A program made the translations under genes and the position numbers. Below, in pieces: positions 45,048 through 54,124 of a DNA stretch of 64,000 nucleotides. How positions within the stretch are numbered: the first letter of the stretch is position 1; each line of letters starts with the position of its first letter. Source of the DNA: Estrella lausannensis (GTDB lineage Bacteria; Chlamydiota; Chlamydiia; Chlamydiales; Criblamydiaceae); assembly GCF_900000175.1 (NCBI RefSeq), contig NZ_CWGJ01000012.1:124001-188000 (forward strand), written 5' to 3'. A model generated the notes under the pieces. That model ran no database searches, had not been told where the DNA came from, and worked only from the letters and a program-made list of their open reading frames with translations.

Positions 45048-45120
45048 GAACCTTCGATCAACAATAATAAAATTCAAACCATCCAGCGCGTTCCACCAGA
45101 CTTGAGAAGCTCTCTCGTTG

Positions 45121-45152
45121 CCAAATCAAAATTTAGAGACACTTTCGGTATA
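45121..45152. repeat. Family A repeat, right half only
   Basis: CCAAATCAAAATTTAGAGAC followed by ACTTTCGGTATA is a right end with a short internal insertion. No left arm is seen. It lies in the spacer before mutS. Confidence 0.75.
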
Positions 45153-45356
45153 GGACAATTCAGCGGCAAAGCATCATGGTTTGATTCTAGCACAAGTTCT
45201 TACGGGTACCCCCCTTCTTGCTCCCTGATGGTTGCGGCCCGTCCCTTTCCGATCGTAAAAAAGGTTGATGCATCTTGTGAATATTCCACAAAAGCTGGAA
45301 AATAGTTATTTTCGGTAGTCCGAATTGAACTAATCCTTAAAACGAGCGGCCAGCCT

Positions 45357-47903
45357 ATGACAACAACGACAGAGACAGAAACAGCTAAAACCTCTCCCAT
45401 GATGGCACAATGGCATGCCTGTAAGGAAACGGCGAAGGACGCTCTCCTCTTATTTCGGATGGGAGACTTTTATGAGGCATTCTACGAAGATGCCGCCTTA
45501 TTATCCAAAGAGCTGGATCTGGCGCTCACCAAAAGGCAGGATATCCCGATGGCGGGGGTACCTTTCCACAGCGCCGAAGGATATATCGACCGGCTCATCC
45601 AGAAAGGGATAAAAATCGCAGTCGCCGAGCAGATGGAAGACCCGAAAAAGACCAAGGGATTGGTCAAAAGGGAAGTTGTCCGTTTCATCACTCCGGGAAC
45701 TGTCATCAGTTCGTCTCTTCTCTCCGACAAATGCAACAATTTTTTCGCCTCCGTTTCAAATTCGGGAAAAAACTACGGACTGGCTGTGCTCGATATTTCA
45801 ACCGGCGAGCTCATTGCCCTGGAGTGCGCAAGCCTTCATGAACTCAAGACAGAACTCTTCCGGTTTAAACCCAAAGAACTTTTAGCTCCGAAAAAGTTTA
45901 TTCAGAAATACCAGGATATCATGGATGAGATCAAGATTGCCTTCTCTCCCTTGATCAATCCGCATGATGACTGGCGCTTTGAAGGAGGAGCCGCCAAAGA
46001 GTTTCTTTTGTCCCATCTTCAGGTCAAGACGCTGGAAGGGTATGGATTGCAAGAGGAGGGAGCCTGCGTCTCTTCTGCCGGCGCTCTTCTCGCCTATCTG
46101 CAAGATTTCTTAAGACTTCCCATCCAACACATCCAGACGGTTAAAACCTACTCGCTGAGCGACCACATGGTTCTCGATCCGTCCGCGCAGAGAAATTTGG
46201 AGCTGACAGAGTCGATGCGATCTGTGCAGCAAAAGCTCACGCTGTACGATGTCTTAGACAACACCTCTACCCCCATGGGAGGCAGACTTCTCATGCACTG
46301 GGTGAAACACCCTCTGCTTTCGATCGATGCCATCAGAGGCAGGCAGGATGCCATTGACAACGTGCTCCAGAAACTTTCGCTAGCGGAGAAACTGAGAGCT
46401 CACCTCAATTACGTGAAAGACTTAGAGCGCCTGATGACGAAAGTCTGCAGCGGATTCGCTCTTCCAAGGGATATTGCCAACTTAAAAGCGTCGCTATACC
46501 CGCTCGCGGAGATCAAAGCGGATCTAATGGCCAGCTGCCACACCTCCCCTTTTCTTTTCGACGCAGCAGCCAAGATTGGCACACATCGGGAGCTGCATCA
46601 ACTGATCGACAACTCGCTTGTCGATGAGCCGCCCTTCAGGATCGGTGACAGCCGTCTCTTCAAAGAGGGATTCCATAAGGAGCTCGACGAGCTAAGACTC
46701 ATCGGACAGGATGGAAAAAAATGGCTGGCCGATTATCAGGAGTCTTTAAGGGCGAGCACGGGCATAAAAACAATCAAAGTCGGCTACAACCGCATGTTTG
46801 GCTACTACATAGAAGTGTCCAAAGGACAGGCAGGCAACATGCCGCCCTCCTTCACAAGACGCCAGACGCTTGTCAATGCCGAGCGCTTCATCTCCGAAGA
46901 ACTGAAAGCGTTCGAGGACAAAGTGCTATCGGCCAGCGACAGAATAGAAGCGATGGAACAAGAGCTGTTTGCCGAGCTCCGCAGAGAGGTATCCCTGCAT
47001 AAGACGGCAGTGCTTGAAACGGCCGGGGCCATCGCTAAGGTCGACTGCATTCTTTCCCTTGCCCTTTCGGCCAAACAGCACGGCTGGGTCAAACCGGTTG
47101 TGGACGGGAGCCGCAAACTCGTGATCGTCGAAGGAAAGCATCCAGTGCTTGATGCGTACCAAAAAATGGAGCGTTTTGTTCCAAACGACACCTTCTTAGA
47201 TGATGAGAAAAACAGACTGATGCTGATCACCGGGCCTAACATGGCGGGAAAATCAACATACATCCGTCAGGTGGCCCTGATCGCAATCATGGCCCACATA
47301 GGATCTTTTGTGCCGGCCAAATCAGCCCACATCGGACTGATCGACCGCGTATTCACCCGAATAGGAGCCCACGACGACCTAGCCAGGGGCCAGTCTACTT
47401 TTATGGTGGAGATGACGGAGACAGCAAATATCTTAAACAACGCCACTGATCGCTCCCTTGTTATTTTAGATGAGATTGGCAGAGGGACCAGCACCTACGA
47501 CGGCATCGCGATAGCCTGGTCTGCGGCAGAGTGGCTTCTGACCCAGGAAGGAAAAAGGGCCAAAACACTTTTTGCCACGCACTTTTTCGAGCTGACTAAA
47601 ATGGAAGAAGTCATCGACGGGGCCGTCAACTACAACGTCTCTGTCCTTGAGCAGCGAGGAGAGGTGGTATTCACCCATAAAATCCTTAAGGGATCGGCAG
47701 ACAAAAGTTATGGCATCCACGTCGCCAAGCTTGCGGGTCTTCCCTCCTATGCCATCGACAGAAGCAAAGAAATCCTTTCCCACCTGGAAGAGACCGGATC
47801 CAAAAAGGGCATCTTCGAGCCAGCAAGACCTAAGAGAGCCCCCAAAAAGGTCAGCGACCTGCAAACAATGCAGCTTACGTTTTTGAACCCCAATGGTAGG
47901 TAA
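45357..47903 (+). CDS. mutS: DNA mismatch repair protein MutS
   Basis: An 848-residue mismatch-recognition ATPase. The N-terminal mismatch-binding motif FRMGDFYEAF (phenylalanine wedge and glutamate) is near residue 33. Then come the connector and lever domains, the Walker A motif GPNMAGKST at about 626, the STFMVEMTETANIL segment, Walker B LVILDEIGRGTSTYDG and the FATHFFEL switch. Length is standard. A threonine/glutamate-rich 12-residue extension precedes the conserved start. The next gene begins 3 bp after the stop, so mutS leads an operon with two small genes and priA. Confidence 0.98.
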   Translation: MTTTTETETAKTSPMMAQWHACKETAKDALLLFRMGDFYEAFYEDAALLSKELDLALTKRQDIPMAGVPFHSAEGYIDRLIQKGIKIAVAEQMEDPKKTKGLVKREVVRFITPGTVISSSLLSDKCNNFFASVSNSGKNYGLAVLDISTGELIALECASLHELKTELFRFKPKELLAPKKFIQKYQDIMDEIKIAFSPLINPHDDWRFEGGAAKEFLLSHLQVKTLEGYGLQEEGACVSSAGALLAYLQDFLRLPIQHIQTVKTYSLSDHMVLDPSAQRNLELTESMRSVQQKLTLYDVLDNTSTPMGGRLLMHWVKHPLLSIDAIRGRQDAIDNVLQKLSLAEKLRAHLNYVKDLERLMTKVCSGFALPRDIANLKASLYPLAEIKADLMASCHTSPFLFDAAAKIGTHRELHQLIDNSLVDEPPFRIGDSRLFKEGFHKELDELRLIGQDGKKWLADYQESLRASTGIKTIKVGYNRMFGYYIEVSKGQAGNMPPSFTRRQTLVNAERFISEELKAFEDKVLSASDRIEAMEQELFAELRREVSLHKTAVLETAGAIAKVDCILSLALSAKQHGWVKPVVDGSRKLVIVEGKHPVLDAYQKMERFVPNDTFLDDEKNRLMLITGPNMAGKSTYIRQVALIAIMAHIGSFVPAKSAHIGLIDRVFTRIGAHDDLARGQSTFMVEMTETANILNNATDRSLVILDEIGRGTSTYDGIAIAWSAAEWLLTQEGKRAKTLFATHFFELTKMEEVIDGAVNYNVSVLEQRGEVVFTHKILKGSADKSYGIHVAKLAGLPSYAIDRSKEILSHLEETGSKKGIFEPARPKRAPKKVSDLQTMQLTFLNPNGR

Positions 47904-47906
47904 CCA

Positions 47907-48671
47907 ATGTCCAACTCACTGCCGATTGTGGCAAAGCAGCTGCCCGCTTACCATAAGGAAGATGGGCTAGTCTTCCAGTTTATCTTAAGCGAGTGGCTTT
48001 TGGCCGAAAAGACCAGCTTCTTGCTTTTGTGCCATATCGACAAACTGCTTGAAAAGCCCTCCTCGAAAAAAATCTACCAGGACATGGAAGCCTGTCTCAA
48101 ACAGCTGTCGGGAATAGGGCATGATTTCATACGTTTCATCTCCCCAGGTGACGACGGCATCTTAAAGAAACTATCGCACTTTACAGCGATCTTAGCCCGC
48201 GACATCCTCGAAGACCATGCGGCGGAGAGGATTCTGCGCAGATCCGCAAACCAGGCGTGGGGATTTGCCATCGAAATGGAGAGTCTTGTCCAAAACCTGC
48301 AAAAAGGGCCGCGCGCATCGACTCCGGAAAACGTCGAGCAGATCAAGCGTCAGGGTGAAAAAATCGCACTTGAGCTTAAAAAAATGGGGCGGACGATACC
48401 CGGCCTGTTCGCTAAATTTGCAAAAGATGAAAATGTTCTCTTTTTCTTGGTAAGGCATAAAAAAGACTTCGACAAATTCCAAGGGGCAGGGTTCGTAAAG
48501 CGCCTGCTGATCAAGACCTATCCCAAAGGGATTGCCGAAGCGGAGGAGTATCTCATCTACCGCTACAAAAAACGCGGTTTTGACGATCTTATTCCGGCAA
48601 TCGGGATGTTCATGAAGGACTTAAGTCCCGCCAAATCCAAAACAAAAAGTGTGGTCAAGACTAAGCAATGA
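47907..48671 (+). CDS. Hypothetical protein in mutS-priA operon
   Basis: A 254-residue, basic, largely helical soluble protein without signal peptide or membrane segment. Its end is lysine/serine-rich (LSPAKSKTKSVVKTKQ). I do not recognise a family. It overlaps the next gene by 4 bases (ATGA), so the two are coupled and may function together. Its position between two DNA-repair/replication genes hints at a nucleic-acid or replisome role but proves nothing. Confidence 0.7.
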   Translation: MSNSLPIVAKQLPAYHKEDGLVFQFILSEWLLAEKTSFLLLCHIDKLLEKPSSKKIYQDMEACLKQLSGIGHDFIRFISPGDDGILKKLSHFTAILARDILEDHAAERILRRSANQAWGFAIEMESLVQNLQKGPRASTPENVEQIKRQGEKIALELKKMGRTIPGLFAKFAKDENVLFFLVRHKKDFDKFQGAGFVKRLLIKTYPKGIAEAEEYLIYRYKKRGFDDLIPAIGMFMKDLSPAKSKTKSVVKTKQ

Positions 48672-49462
48672 GCAGCATCGAAAGAGAGTGGCTCTCCCTA
48701 ATCGGAGAAGTGCAAAAGCTGGTACTGAAAGAAGAAGCTGGAAGCGTGCTTTTCGCCGAAGAAGAGGCCTATAACTTCTTTCACCAAAAACATCCTGCAA
48801 AGCAAGTCCCCGCCCGTCTCGAATCTCCCGCTCTTCCTCAAAAAACGCAGCCCTTCCCCCCCCCAAGGGTGGCTCCCGCAGCGGAGCCGAAAGAACCCTT
48901 CAGGCCACAAGTGAGTGCGCCAAGGCAAGAAGCGGTTAAAGAGAGCTTAAGCGAAGATCCCCGGCCGGCCGGCCCTCCCCCTCCCTCGTTTGACTACAAG
49001 ATGATGAGAGAGACGATCTCTAAGCTCAAACCTTCTCTCAAGATCTTAGAGGAGATCAAAGAAGGCACCCTCGCAAAAAAGGATCCGCCGCCGGCATGCC
49101 TGCTTGTCGGAGGCTTAAATGATCAAGAACAGCAGATGATGGACAGCATACAAGGGGCCATTGGAGATGTGCTAAAACAAACAGCTAAAACATATCCTGT
49201 CCATGACAAGGCAAGCGTGGAAGCGCTTCTTGCAACCCTTTCTTCCCCTCACCTGAAACTGATTATTATCTCGGAAGAGTCTTTGAAAGAGAACGATGCC
49301 CTACAAAGCTTCTACAAACCTGCTGAAGAGGGAAAACCGGCCTGGTTTGGCGACATCCCGGCAGCACCCATTCCTTCATTTAGATCGCTAAAGGACTCCC
49401 CTGCAGCCAAAAGAGCTCTCTGGAATTTAATCAAATCGACACTTAAAGAGGCTGCTTTTTAA
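48668..49462 (+). CDS. Hypothetical protein upstream of priA
   Basis: A 264-residue protein. An N-terminal helical part (about 1-40) is followed by a proline-rich linker (about 43-108) and a C-terminal alpha/beta domain beginning near CLLVGGLNDQEQQMM, with a strand LKLIIISEES suggesting a Rossmann-like or receiver-like fold. Chlamydia also has an uncharacterised gene next to priA and this may correspond, but I cannot confirm it. It starts within the stop of the preceding gene and ends 5 bp before priA. Confidence 0.7.
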   Translation: MSSIEREWLSLIGEVQKLVLKEEAGSVLFAEEEAYNFFHQKHPAKQVPARLESPALPQKTQPFPPPRVAPAAEPKEPFRPQVSAPRQEAVKESLSEDPRPAGPPPPSFDYKMMRETISKLKPSLKILEEIKEGTLAKKDPPPACLLVGGLNDQEQQMMDSIQGAIGDVLKQTAKTYPVHDKASVEALLATLSSPHLKLIIISEESLKENDALQSFYKPAEEGKPAWFGDIPAAPIPSFRSLKDSPAAKRALWNLIKSTLKEAAF

Positions 49463-49467
49463 AGGGT

Positions 49468-51699
49468 ATGAAAAACGCCATCGCGCTTGTTGCGCTCGAC
49501 ACCCCCCTACAGGAAGCACTTGATTACTCCATCCCCGCCGAACTGAATGAGAGTATCGAATTTGGAACGTTGGTCGAGGTGCCCCTAAGAGGACGCAAAT
49601 GCTCAGGATGGGTCATCGGCTTTAAAGAAAAGAGCCAATTCAAAGGGGTTAAAGCGATTGCAAAGGTTCTCTCGAGCGAACCGGCTCTCACAGAAGAGGT
49701 ATACAAACTGGCTGAATGGGTGGCCAGATACTACGTCACTCCCCTGCCCAAAGTCTTAAAAACGATTATTCCGTCTTCGCTTCGAAAGATCACCAAGCCT
49801 AAACTAATCTCCTTTGTGCAAAAAGCGGTTTCCAAAGAGGAGCTGCGCGACTTGGCCGCCTCCCTCCGAGGCAAGTCCAAAGCGAAAACCGCGGTCTTGG
49901 ACGTTTTACTGCTTGCCGGCAAGGAAATTCTCCTCTCCGAGCTTCTCGAAAAGGCAGGGACAGCTAAAGCAACTGTCGATGCCCTGGAAAAGATGGGCTG
50001 CCTCAAAGTCATCAAGCTGCCGATGGATCGCTCCCCCCTGAAAGATGAAGAGTTTTTCAAAACAAAACCCAAGGTTTTAAACGGAGAGCAACTGCAAGCT
50101 CTCAACAACATCACCCAAGATATCGACGCGGCAAAATTCACTGTCCACCTACTCCATGGCATCACGGGAAGCGGCAAAACAGAAATCTACATGCAAGCCA
50201 TCGAAAAAGTACTGGAGAGAGGAGGCGGCGTCTTGGTCTTGGTACCGGAAATTTCTCTCACCGCACAGGCAATCGACCGTTTCAAAAGTCGCTTCAGCGA
50301 GCAGATCGCCATTTTACATCATCGCCTAAGCGATGGGGAGCGCTTCGATGCGTGGCACAACTTGAAGAAAGGAAAATCCAAAATTGCTCTGGGGGCCCGA
50401 TCAGCTGTTTTCGCTCCCGTCAAAAACCTTAAGCTCATCATCGTCGACGAAGAGCATGAACCGTCCTACAAGCAGACAGATGAGATGCCCTGCTATCACG
50501 CTCGCGATGTGGCGGTGCTCCGAGGCAGTTTTGAGAAGGTTCCGGTCATCTTGGGAAGCGCCACACCCAGCCTTGAAAGTTACTACAACGCCTCGCTGGG
50601 TAAATACTCCCTCTCCACCCTCTCTGTCAGGGCGGGCAAGAGTTCGCTGCCGGAAGTAACCGTCATCGACATGCGAAAGGAGTACGAAAGAGCCAAGGGA
50701 TACACCATCTTTTCCGAAATTCTCCTCTCTAAAATCAGGGAACGCAAAGAAAAGGGCGAGCAGACCATCCTGTTTTTGAACAGACGCGGATTCCACACCT
50801 CCTGCATGTGCCAAAGCTGCGGCGCTTTTGTGAAGTGTAAAAGCTGCGATCAGGCGATGACCTACCACAAAAAGGAACTTTCGCTCAACTGCCATCTGTG
50901 CGGGTTTTCCCTCTCTCCGCCTCCCACATCATGCCCCTCGTGCGGCCGTCCTTCGGAGATGAAGTTTAAAGGGGTGGGGACAGAACAGGTCGAGCGCGCA
51001 TTAAAAGCCCTCTTTCCGGATATAAGAACGCTGCGTATCGATGCCGACACGACAAGGCACAAAGGCAGCCATGAAAAATTGTTCAAAGAATTCGCCACCC
51101 ATAAAGCCGATGTGCTGATCGGCACCCAAATGGTCGCCAAAGGGCTCCACTTTCCATTAGTGACTCTAGTCGGAGTGCTCAACTGCGATCAAACCCTGCA
51201 GTTTCCCGATTTTAAAGCCCAGGAAACCACCTTCCAGCTAATCACCCAGGTATCTGGAAGGGCCGGGCGCTCATTCCACCGGGGCGAGGTCATCTTGCAA
51301 AGCTGCCTCGTTGACCATCCGATTTTAAAACTGGCTCAAACGCAAGATTTTAAAGCATTCTACCAAGAAGAGATCGCTATCAGGGAAATGTTTTCCTTCC
51401 CCCCTTTAAGAAGCATGGCTAAAGTCCGCCTGTCCGGCACCGATGACAGAAAGACTGAGGAGATGCTCAACCGCTACCGGGATCTGCTGCTCGCCTTGCT
51501 CCCTAAAGAATACACCGTGATGCCGGTGGCGCCCTCAGGCCATCTTAAGGTCAAAGACCGCTACTACTATCAGTTTTTTCTGCTGGGACCCCAACTAAAC
51601 GCATTCCGGGAATCAGTGAAGAAACTCAAAGAGATGCTGGAAATACCGACAGGGTACAGGCTTCATCTGGATATCAACCCCTACTCCACCTATTTTTAA
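49468..51699 (+). CDS. priA: Primosomal protein N', replication restart helicase PriA
   Basis: A 743-residue superfamily 2 helicase that recognises stalled forks and reloads the replisome. The N-terminal DNA-binding domain is followed by Walker A GITGSGKTEIY (about 230), Walker B DEEHEPSYK (about 327) and GSATPSLES. The paired zinc-binding cysteines (CMCQSCGAFVKCKSC and CHLCGFSLSPPPTSCPSCG) lie between the helicase lobes, and GTQMVAKGLHFPLVTLVGVL with the QVSGRAGR motif VI follow. Its 5-bp distance from the preceding gene shows operon membership. Confidence 0.97.
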   Translation: MKNAIALVALDTPLQEALDYSIPAELNESIEFGTLVEVPLRGRKCSGWVIGFKEKSQFKGVKAIAKVLSSEPALTEEVYKLAEWVARYYVTPLPKVLKTIIPSSLRKITKPKLISFVQKAVSKEELRDLAASLRGKSKAKTAVLDVLLLAGKEILLSELLEKAGTAKATVDALEKMGCLKVIKLPMDRSPLKDEEFFKTKPKVLNGEQLQALNNITQDIDAAKFTVHLLHGITGSGKTEIYMQAIEKVLERGGGVLVLVPEISLTAQAIDRFKSRFSEQIAILHHRLSDGERFDAWHNLKKGKSKIALGARSAVFAPVKNLKLIIVDEEHEPSYKQTDEMPCYHARDVAVLRGSFEKVPVILGSATPSLESYYNASLGKYSLSTLSVRAGKSSLPEVTVIDMRKEYERAKGYTIFSEILLSKIRERKEKGEQTILFLNRRGFHTSCMCQSCGAFVKCKSCDQAMTYHKKELSLNCHLCGFSLSPPPTSCPSCGRPSEMKFKGVGTEQVERALKALFPDIRTLRIDADTTRHKGSHEKLFKEFATHKADVLIGTQMVAKGLHFPLVTLVGVLNCDQTLQFPDFKAQETTFQLITQVSGRAGRSFHRGEVILQSCLVDHPILKLAQTQDFKAFYQEEIAIREMFSFPPLRSMAKVRLSGTDDRKTEEMLNRYRDLLLALLPKEYTVMPVAPSGHLKVKDRYYYQFFLLGPQLNAFRESVKKLKEMLEIPTGYRLHLDINPYSTYF

Positions 51700-51768
51700 G
51701 AAACGCATCGATTGAATTGATTGGGCGGATTATTTATATATGAAATCAGGATTATATCTGGAGTTCGT

Positions 51769-51945
51769 ATGCTGAAAGCTTTGCGTCTGTTCCTTCAGTC
51801 AGACCCCAAAACCAAGAGTTTTATTCTTTCGTGGGCTATCTATATGTCCGTGCTCTTGGGATCGGCTGTTTATTGTTATGTGAGGCTGGATGCTGTAAGG
51901 AGCGGGCCAAAAGCCGCTCCTGAAACAGAGAATGTTTCTCAATAG
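51769..51945 (+). CDS. Small single-pass membrane protein
   Basis: A 58-residue protein with one transmembrane helix (SWAIYMSVLLGSAVYCYV) and a basic juxtamembrane end. It is not recognised. CTGGAG lies 6 bases before the ATG, better than the TTG at 51721 that would begin the longer frame. It follows priA by 70 bp. Confidence 0.55.
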   Translation: MLKALRLFLQSDPKTKSFILSWAIYMSVLLGSAVYCYVRLDAVRSGPKAAPETENVSQ

Positions 51946-51949
51946 GCTT

Positions 51950-51992
51950 AGAGACTATCCACAGCCCAAATTTTGAGACGCTTTCGAGATAG
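51950..51992. repeat. Mosaic repeat: family B left end joined to family A right end
   Basis: AGAGACTATCCACAG (family B-like) runs straight into CCCAAATTTTGAGACGCTTTCGAGATAG (family A right end; shown here as two overlapping blocks). The two are fused without a spacer, suggesting recombination between families. Confidence 0.7.
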
Positions 51993-52001
51993 CACCCTCT
52001 C

Positions 52002-53495
52002 TTAGACGATATAGTCTAAAAGGTCGTTGCGATCCCTCTGCAAATGGTGGGCGGCGTCGGAGTATACTCCAATCACCCCGTCCTTTGAACTGGCACCTTC
52101 CGTCTCAATGTTCTGTCCGAACGCGTCGCTGTTGTTATGCTCGACTAGAGCATACGCTTTTTCAAAGCTATACTTTCCACCTGCTCCGGCGAAAAGAGAA
52201 GTTTTAGAGACGACTTCCTTATCTTCAAACACCACTTTATAAAGGTCCAGGCATTTAGGATCGGCGTAACCGTTAAATCCTATCACCTTTAGGTGGACAA
52301 GAGGAGATTTTTTATTCAGCTCCTTCAGAGCTAAAAGCTGCAGCCGGTTCAATAGCGCGACGTTCTCGACACCGATCACGGCCGCAAAGATCGAAGGCGG
52401 GTCGATGGTGTAGACATAACCCTGTGGAAGAGTCGCTTCAAGAGCGCTGAACTCATTGATCACCTGTTGCAGGTAAAGCGAGTAGAGAGCCTCTAAAGAG
52501 AGAATATGAGATCCCAGATTGACATACACACCATTGAACCGATCAGAAATGGAGCCTGATTCACCCTTTTCATCCGCTTCAGCCATTGCATGCGAAGCGT
52601 CATCGCAAATCAGTGCATCGAGAAGCTGATTTGCCTCCTCAGGACCTAGCGCGATACCTTCTGCCGCTTCCCTTGCCGGCAAGCGGTGTTCCTTTGTCAA
52701 GTGATACACCATATGCCTCTTAAGCGCCTCCTCATAGGCAGAAAGAGCTTCGCTGAATTGTTTGGAAGAGGGCGGGAATCTTTCGGCTAATGGAATGAAA
52801 TCTTCGGTAAGCTCTTCTCCTTCGATAGCGGTATCCCCTAAAGCGACAATAGGCAGTACAACGGCATGCACTCCTTGTCTTTCAAAATCAGGATGAATCG
52901 CCGCACTTAAAATCACCTCGCGACCGCCATTGAGCTTGGCTGCTCCATGAGACCCGCTCCAGCGATAATCACCTGTCATCACGATTTTGGTGATCGGTGT
53001 CACGAAGGTGTGCATAGCTCCTTCCATGTTGGTGATAGAATCTCCGGGAACATATTTGACACCGAGTGCAGAGTCTTTTTTATTGCGCATCAAGTGGCCT
53101 GCCAGGACGGCTGGAACAAAGGGGCTCTTGGAGATGACCGGTGGAGTGGAGCGGTATTCTGCGTCGGTCATAAAATGGTCTCTTTCACTTTTGCCTCCGA
53201 GATCGACCAGCTTTGCAGAACCAATAAACTGGAAAAGGTGCTGCAGCGAGGAGGGTAGGGTCTTTAAAACAGCTTCCGTCTTGATCACTTCTGGGTGTTT
53301 CTCTTTATCTTTGTTGCTGATCGGATCAATTTTTCTCCCCCTCAGCGATGCAGTCAAGGGAAACACCAATCCTACAGTCAAAATTGCCAACGCCACAAGA
53401 GAAATAGTGGCTAAAATCTGTTCTCCGAGGGAGAGTTCAGGAGACCACGGCTGTGTGATGTACTTCGAAAATAGCGTTTCTAAGTTAAGCTTCAT
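52002..53495 (-). CDS. Membrane-anchored protein of unknown function, effector candidate
   Basis: A 497-residue protein. One or two hydrophobic helices at residues about 26-50 (QILATISLVALAILTVGLVF) are followed by a large soluble domain. Striking, probably conserved segments lie near the end: IGFNGYADPKCLDLYKVVF, ALVEHNNSDAFGQNIETEG and DGVIGVYSDAAHHLQRDRND. These read like a structured enzyme or binding domain, but I do not recognise it with confidence. A short N-terminal membrane anchor with a cytosolic-type domain is a layout shared with chlamydial inclusion-membrane proteins. Both sides of the gene carry hairpin repeats. Confidence 0.65.
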   Translation of the reverse strand: MKLNLETLFSKYITQPWSPELSLGEQILATISLVALAILTVGLVFPLTASLRGRKIDPISNKDKEKHPEVIKTEAVLKTLPSSLQHLFQFIGSAKLVDLGGKSERDHFMTDAEYRSTPPVISKSPFVPAVLAGHLMRNKKDSALGVKYVPGDSITNMEGAMHTFVTPITKIVMTGDYRWSGSHGAAKLNGGREVILSAAIHPDFERQGVHAVVLPIVALGDTAIEGEELTEDFIPLAERFPPSSKQFSEALSAYEEALKRHMVYHLTKEHRLPAREAAEGIALGPEEANQLLDALICDDASHAMAEADEKGESGSISDRFNGVYVNLGSHILSLEALYSLYLQQVINEFSALEATLPQGYVYTIDPPSIFAAVIGVENVALLNRLQLLALKELNKKSPLVHLKVIGFNGYADPKCLDLYKVVFEDKEVVSKTSLFAGAGGKYSFEKAYALVEHNNSDAFGQNIETEGASSKDGVIGVYSDAAHHLQRDRNDLLDYIV

Positions 53496-53619
53496 AAACT
53501 CCTCGGCGAAAAATTAATTCGATTACAATATAAAACGACATGTTAATTGTCAATTTACATACCCTAATTACCGGTAATTCACTCCACCTAAAACGCACCG
53601 AAATCATCGCAAAGTGCGG

Positions 53620-53707
53620 TGAACAAATCCTACGATTTCAGTTTACGAGCAATCTCTTAGGCAGCTAGCTCTTTGCCCCAACCAAATTGCGAGACACTTT
53701 CGGTGGG
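53620..53707. repeat. Mosaic repeat: family B right end plus family A right end
   Basis: CCTACGATTTCAGTTTACGA and GCAATCTCTTAGG (B right end) are followed by ACCAAATTGCGAGACACTTT then CGGTGG (A right end). No left ends are visible. Confidence 0.65.
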
Positions 53708-53778
53708 AGGGAGTTGACCAATCTGGGCTTGAGAAATTATGGGGGATCACTCATTATTTAAGGGTGAAACGACTCAGC

Positions 53779-53942
53779 TTATGCCGAAGTGGACTCAAAA
53801 TTTAGCTTTTATCCCTGAGAGGTCTTCCGTAGGTTGGAAGGCCGCTGCCGCCGAAATACTGATAAGATATTGCAGCTCAATCTCATTCAATATTAAGGAT
53901 TTGTTCTTCCCAAAACCCAATTTTGAGCCCACTTCGGTATAA
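53779..53942. repeat. Complete long family A hairpin repeat (164 bp)
   Basis: Left arm from 53779 (TTATGCCGAAGTGGACTCAA) and right arm ending 53942 (TTGAGCCCACTTCGGTATAA) are inverted repeats with only two or three mismatches. The arm core GTGGACTC/GAGCCCAC differs from the TTGTCTC/TAGACAA core of the 40209 copy but still pairs with itself. A 67-codon frame crossing it is not a gene. Confidence 0.92.
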
Positions 53943-53967
53943 TTGAATATGAATCAGACCTTGGAGC

Positions 53968-54087
53968 TTAAAGAGACTGCCCACAGACTCAAATCAGTAG
54001 GCTTTGCTGCTGAATTTGGTCACACCGAAAGGGTCTCGGGATTTAGCAAACTCATCCTGCGATTTCAGTTTGTGGACAGTCTCTAAG
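53968..54087. repeat. Family B repeat with embedded family A fragment, upstream of lysS
   Basis: Left arm AGAGACTGCCCACAGACTCA (from about 53972) and right arm CGATTTCAGTTTGTGGACAG ending in TCTCTAAG at 54087 are inverted repeats. Between them lies CACACCGAAAGGGTCTCGGG, a family A left end. It stops 37 bases before the lysS start codon, so any lysS transcript starting upstream carries the hairpin in its leader. Confidence 0.85.
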
Positions 54088-54124
54088 AACCGCCAGGCAA
54101 AAAAATGAAGAAGAAAGTAAAATC

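Noticed and set aside
53739-53942. 67-codon plus-strand frame
   Set aside because: It is almost entirely the family A repeat at 53779-53942.
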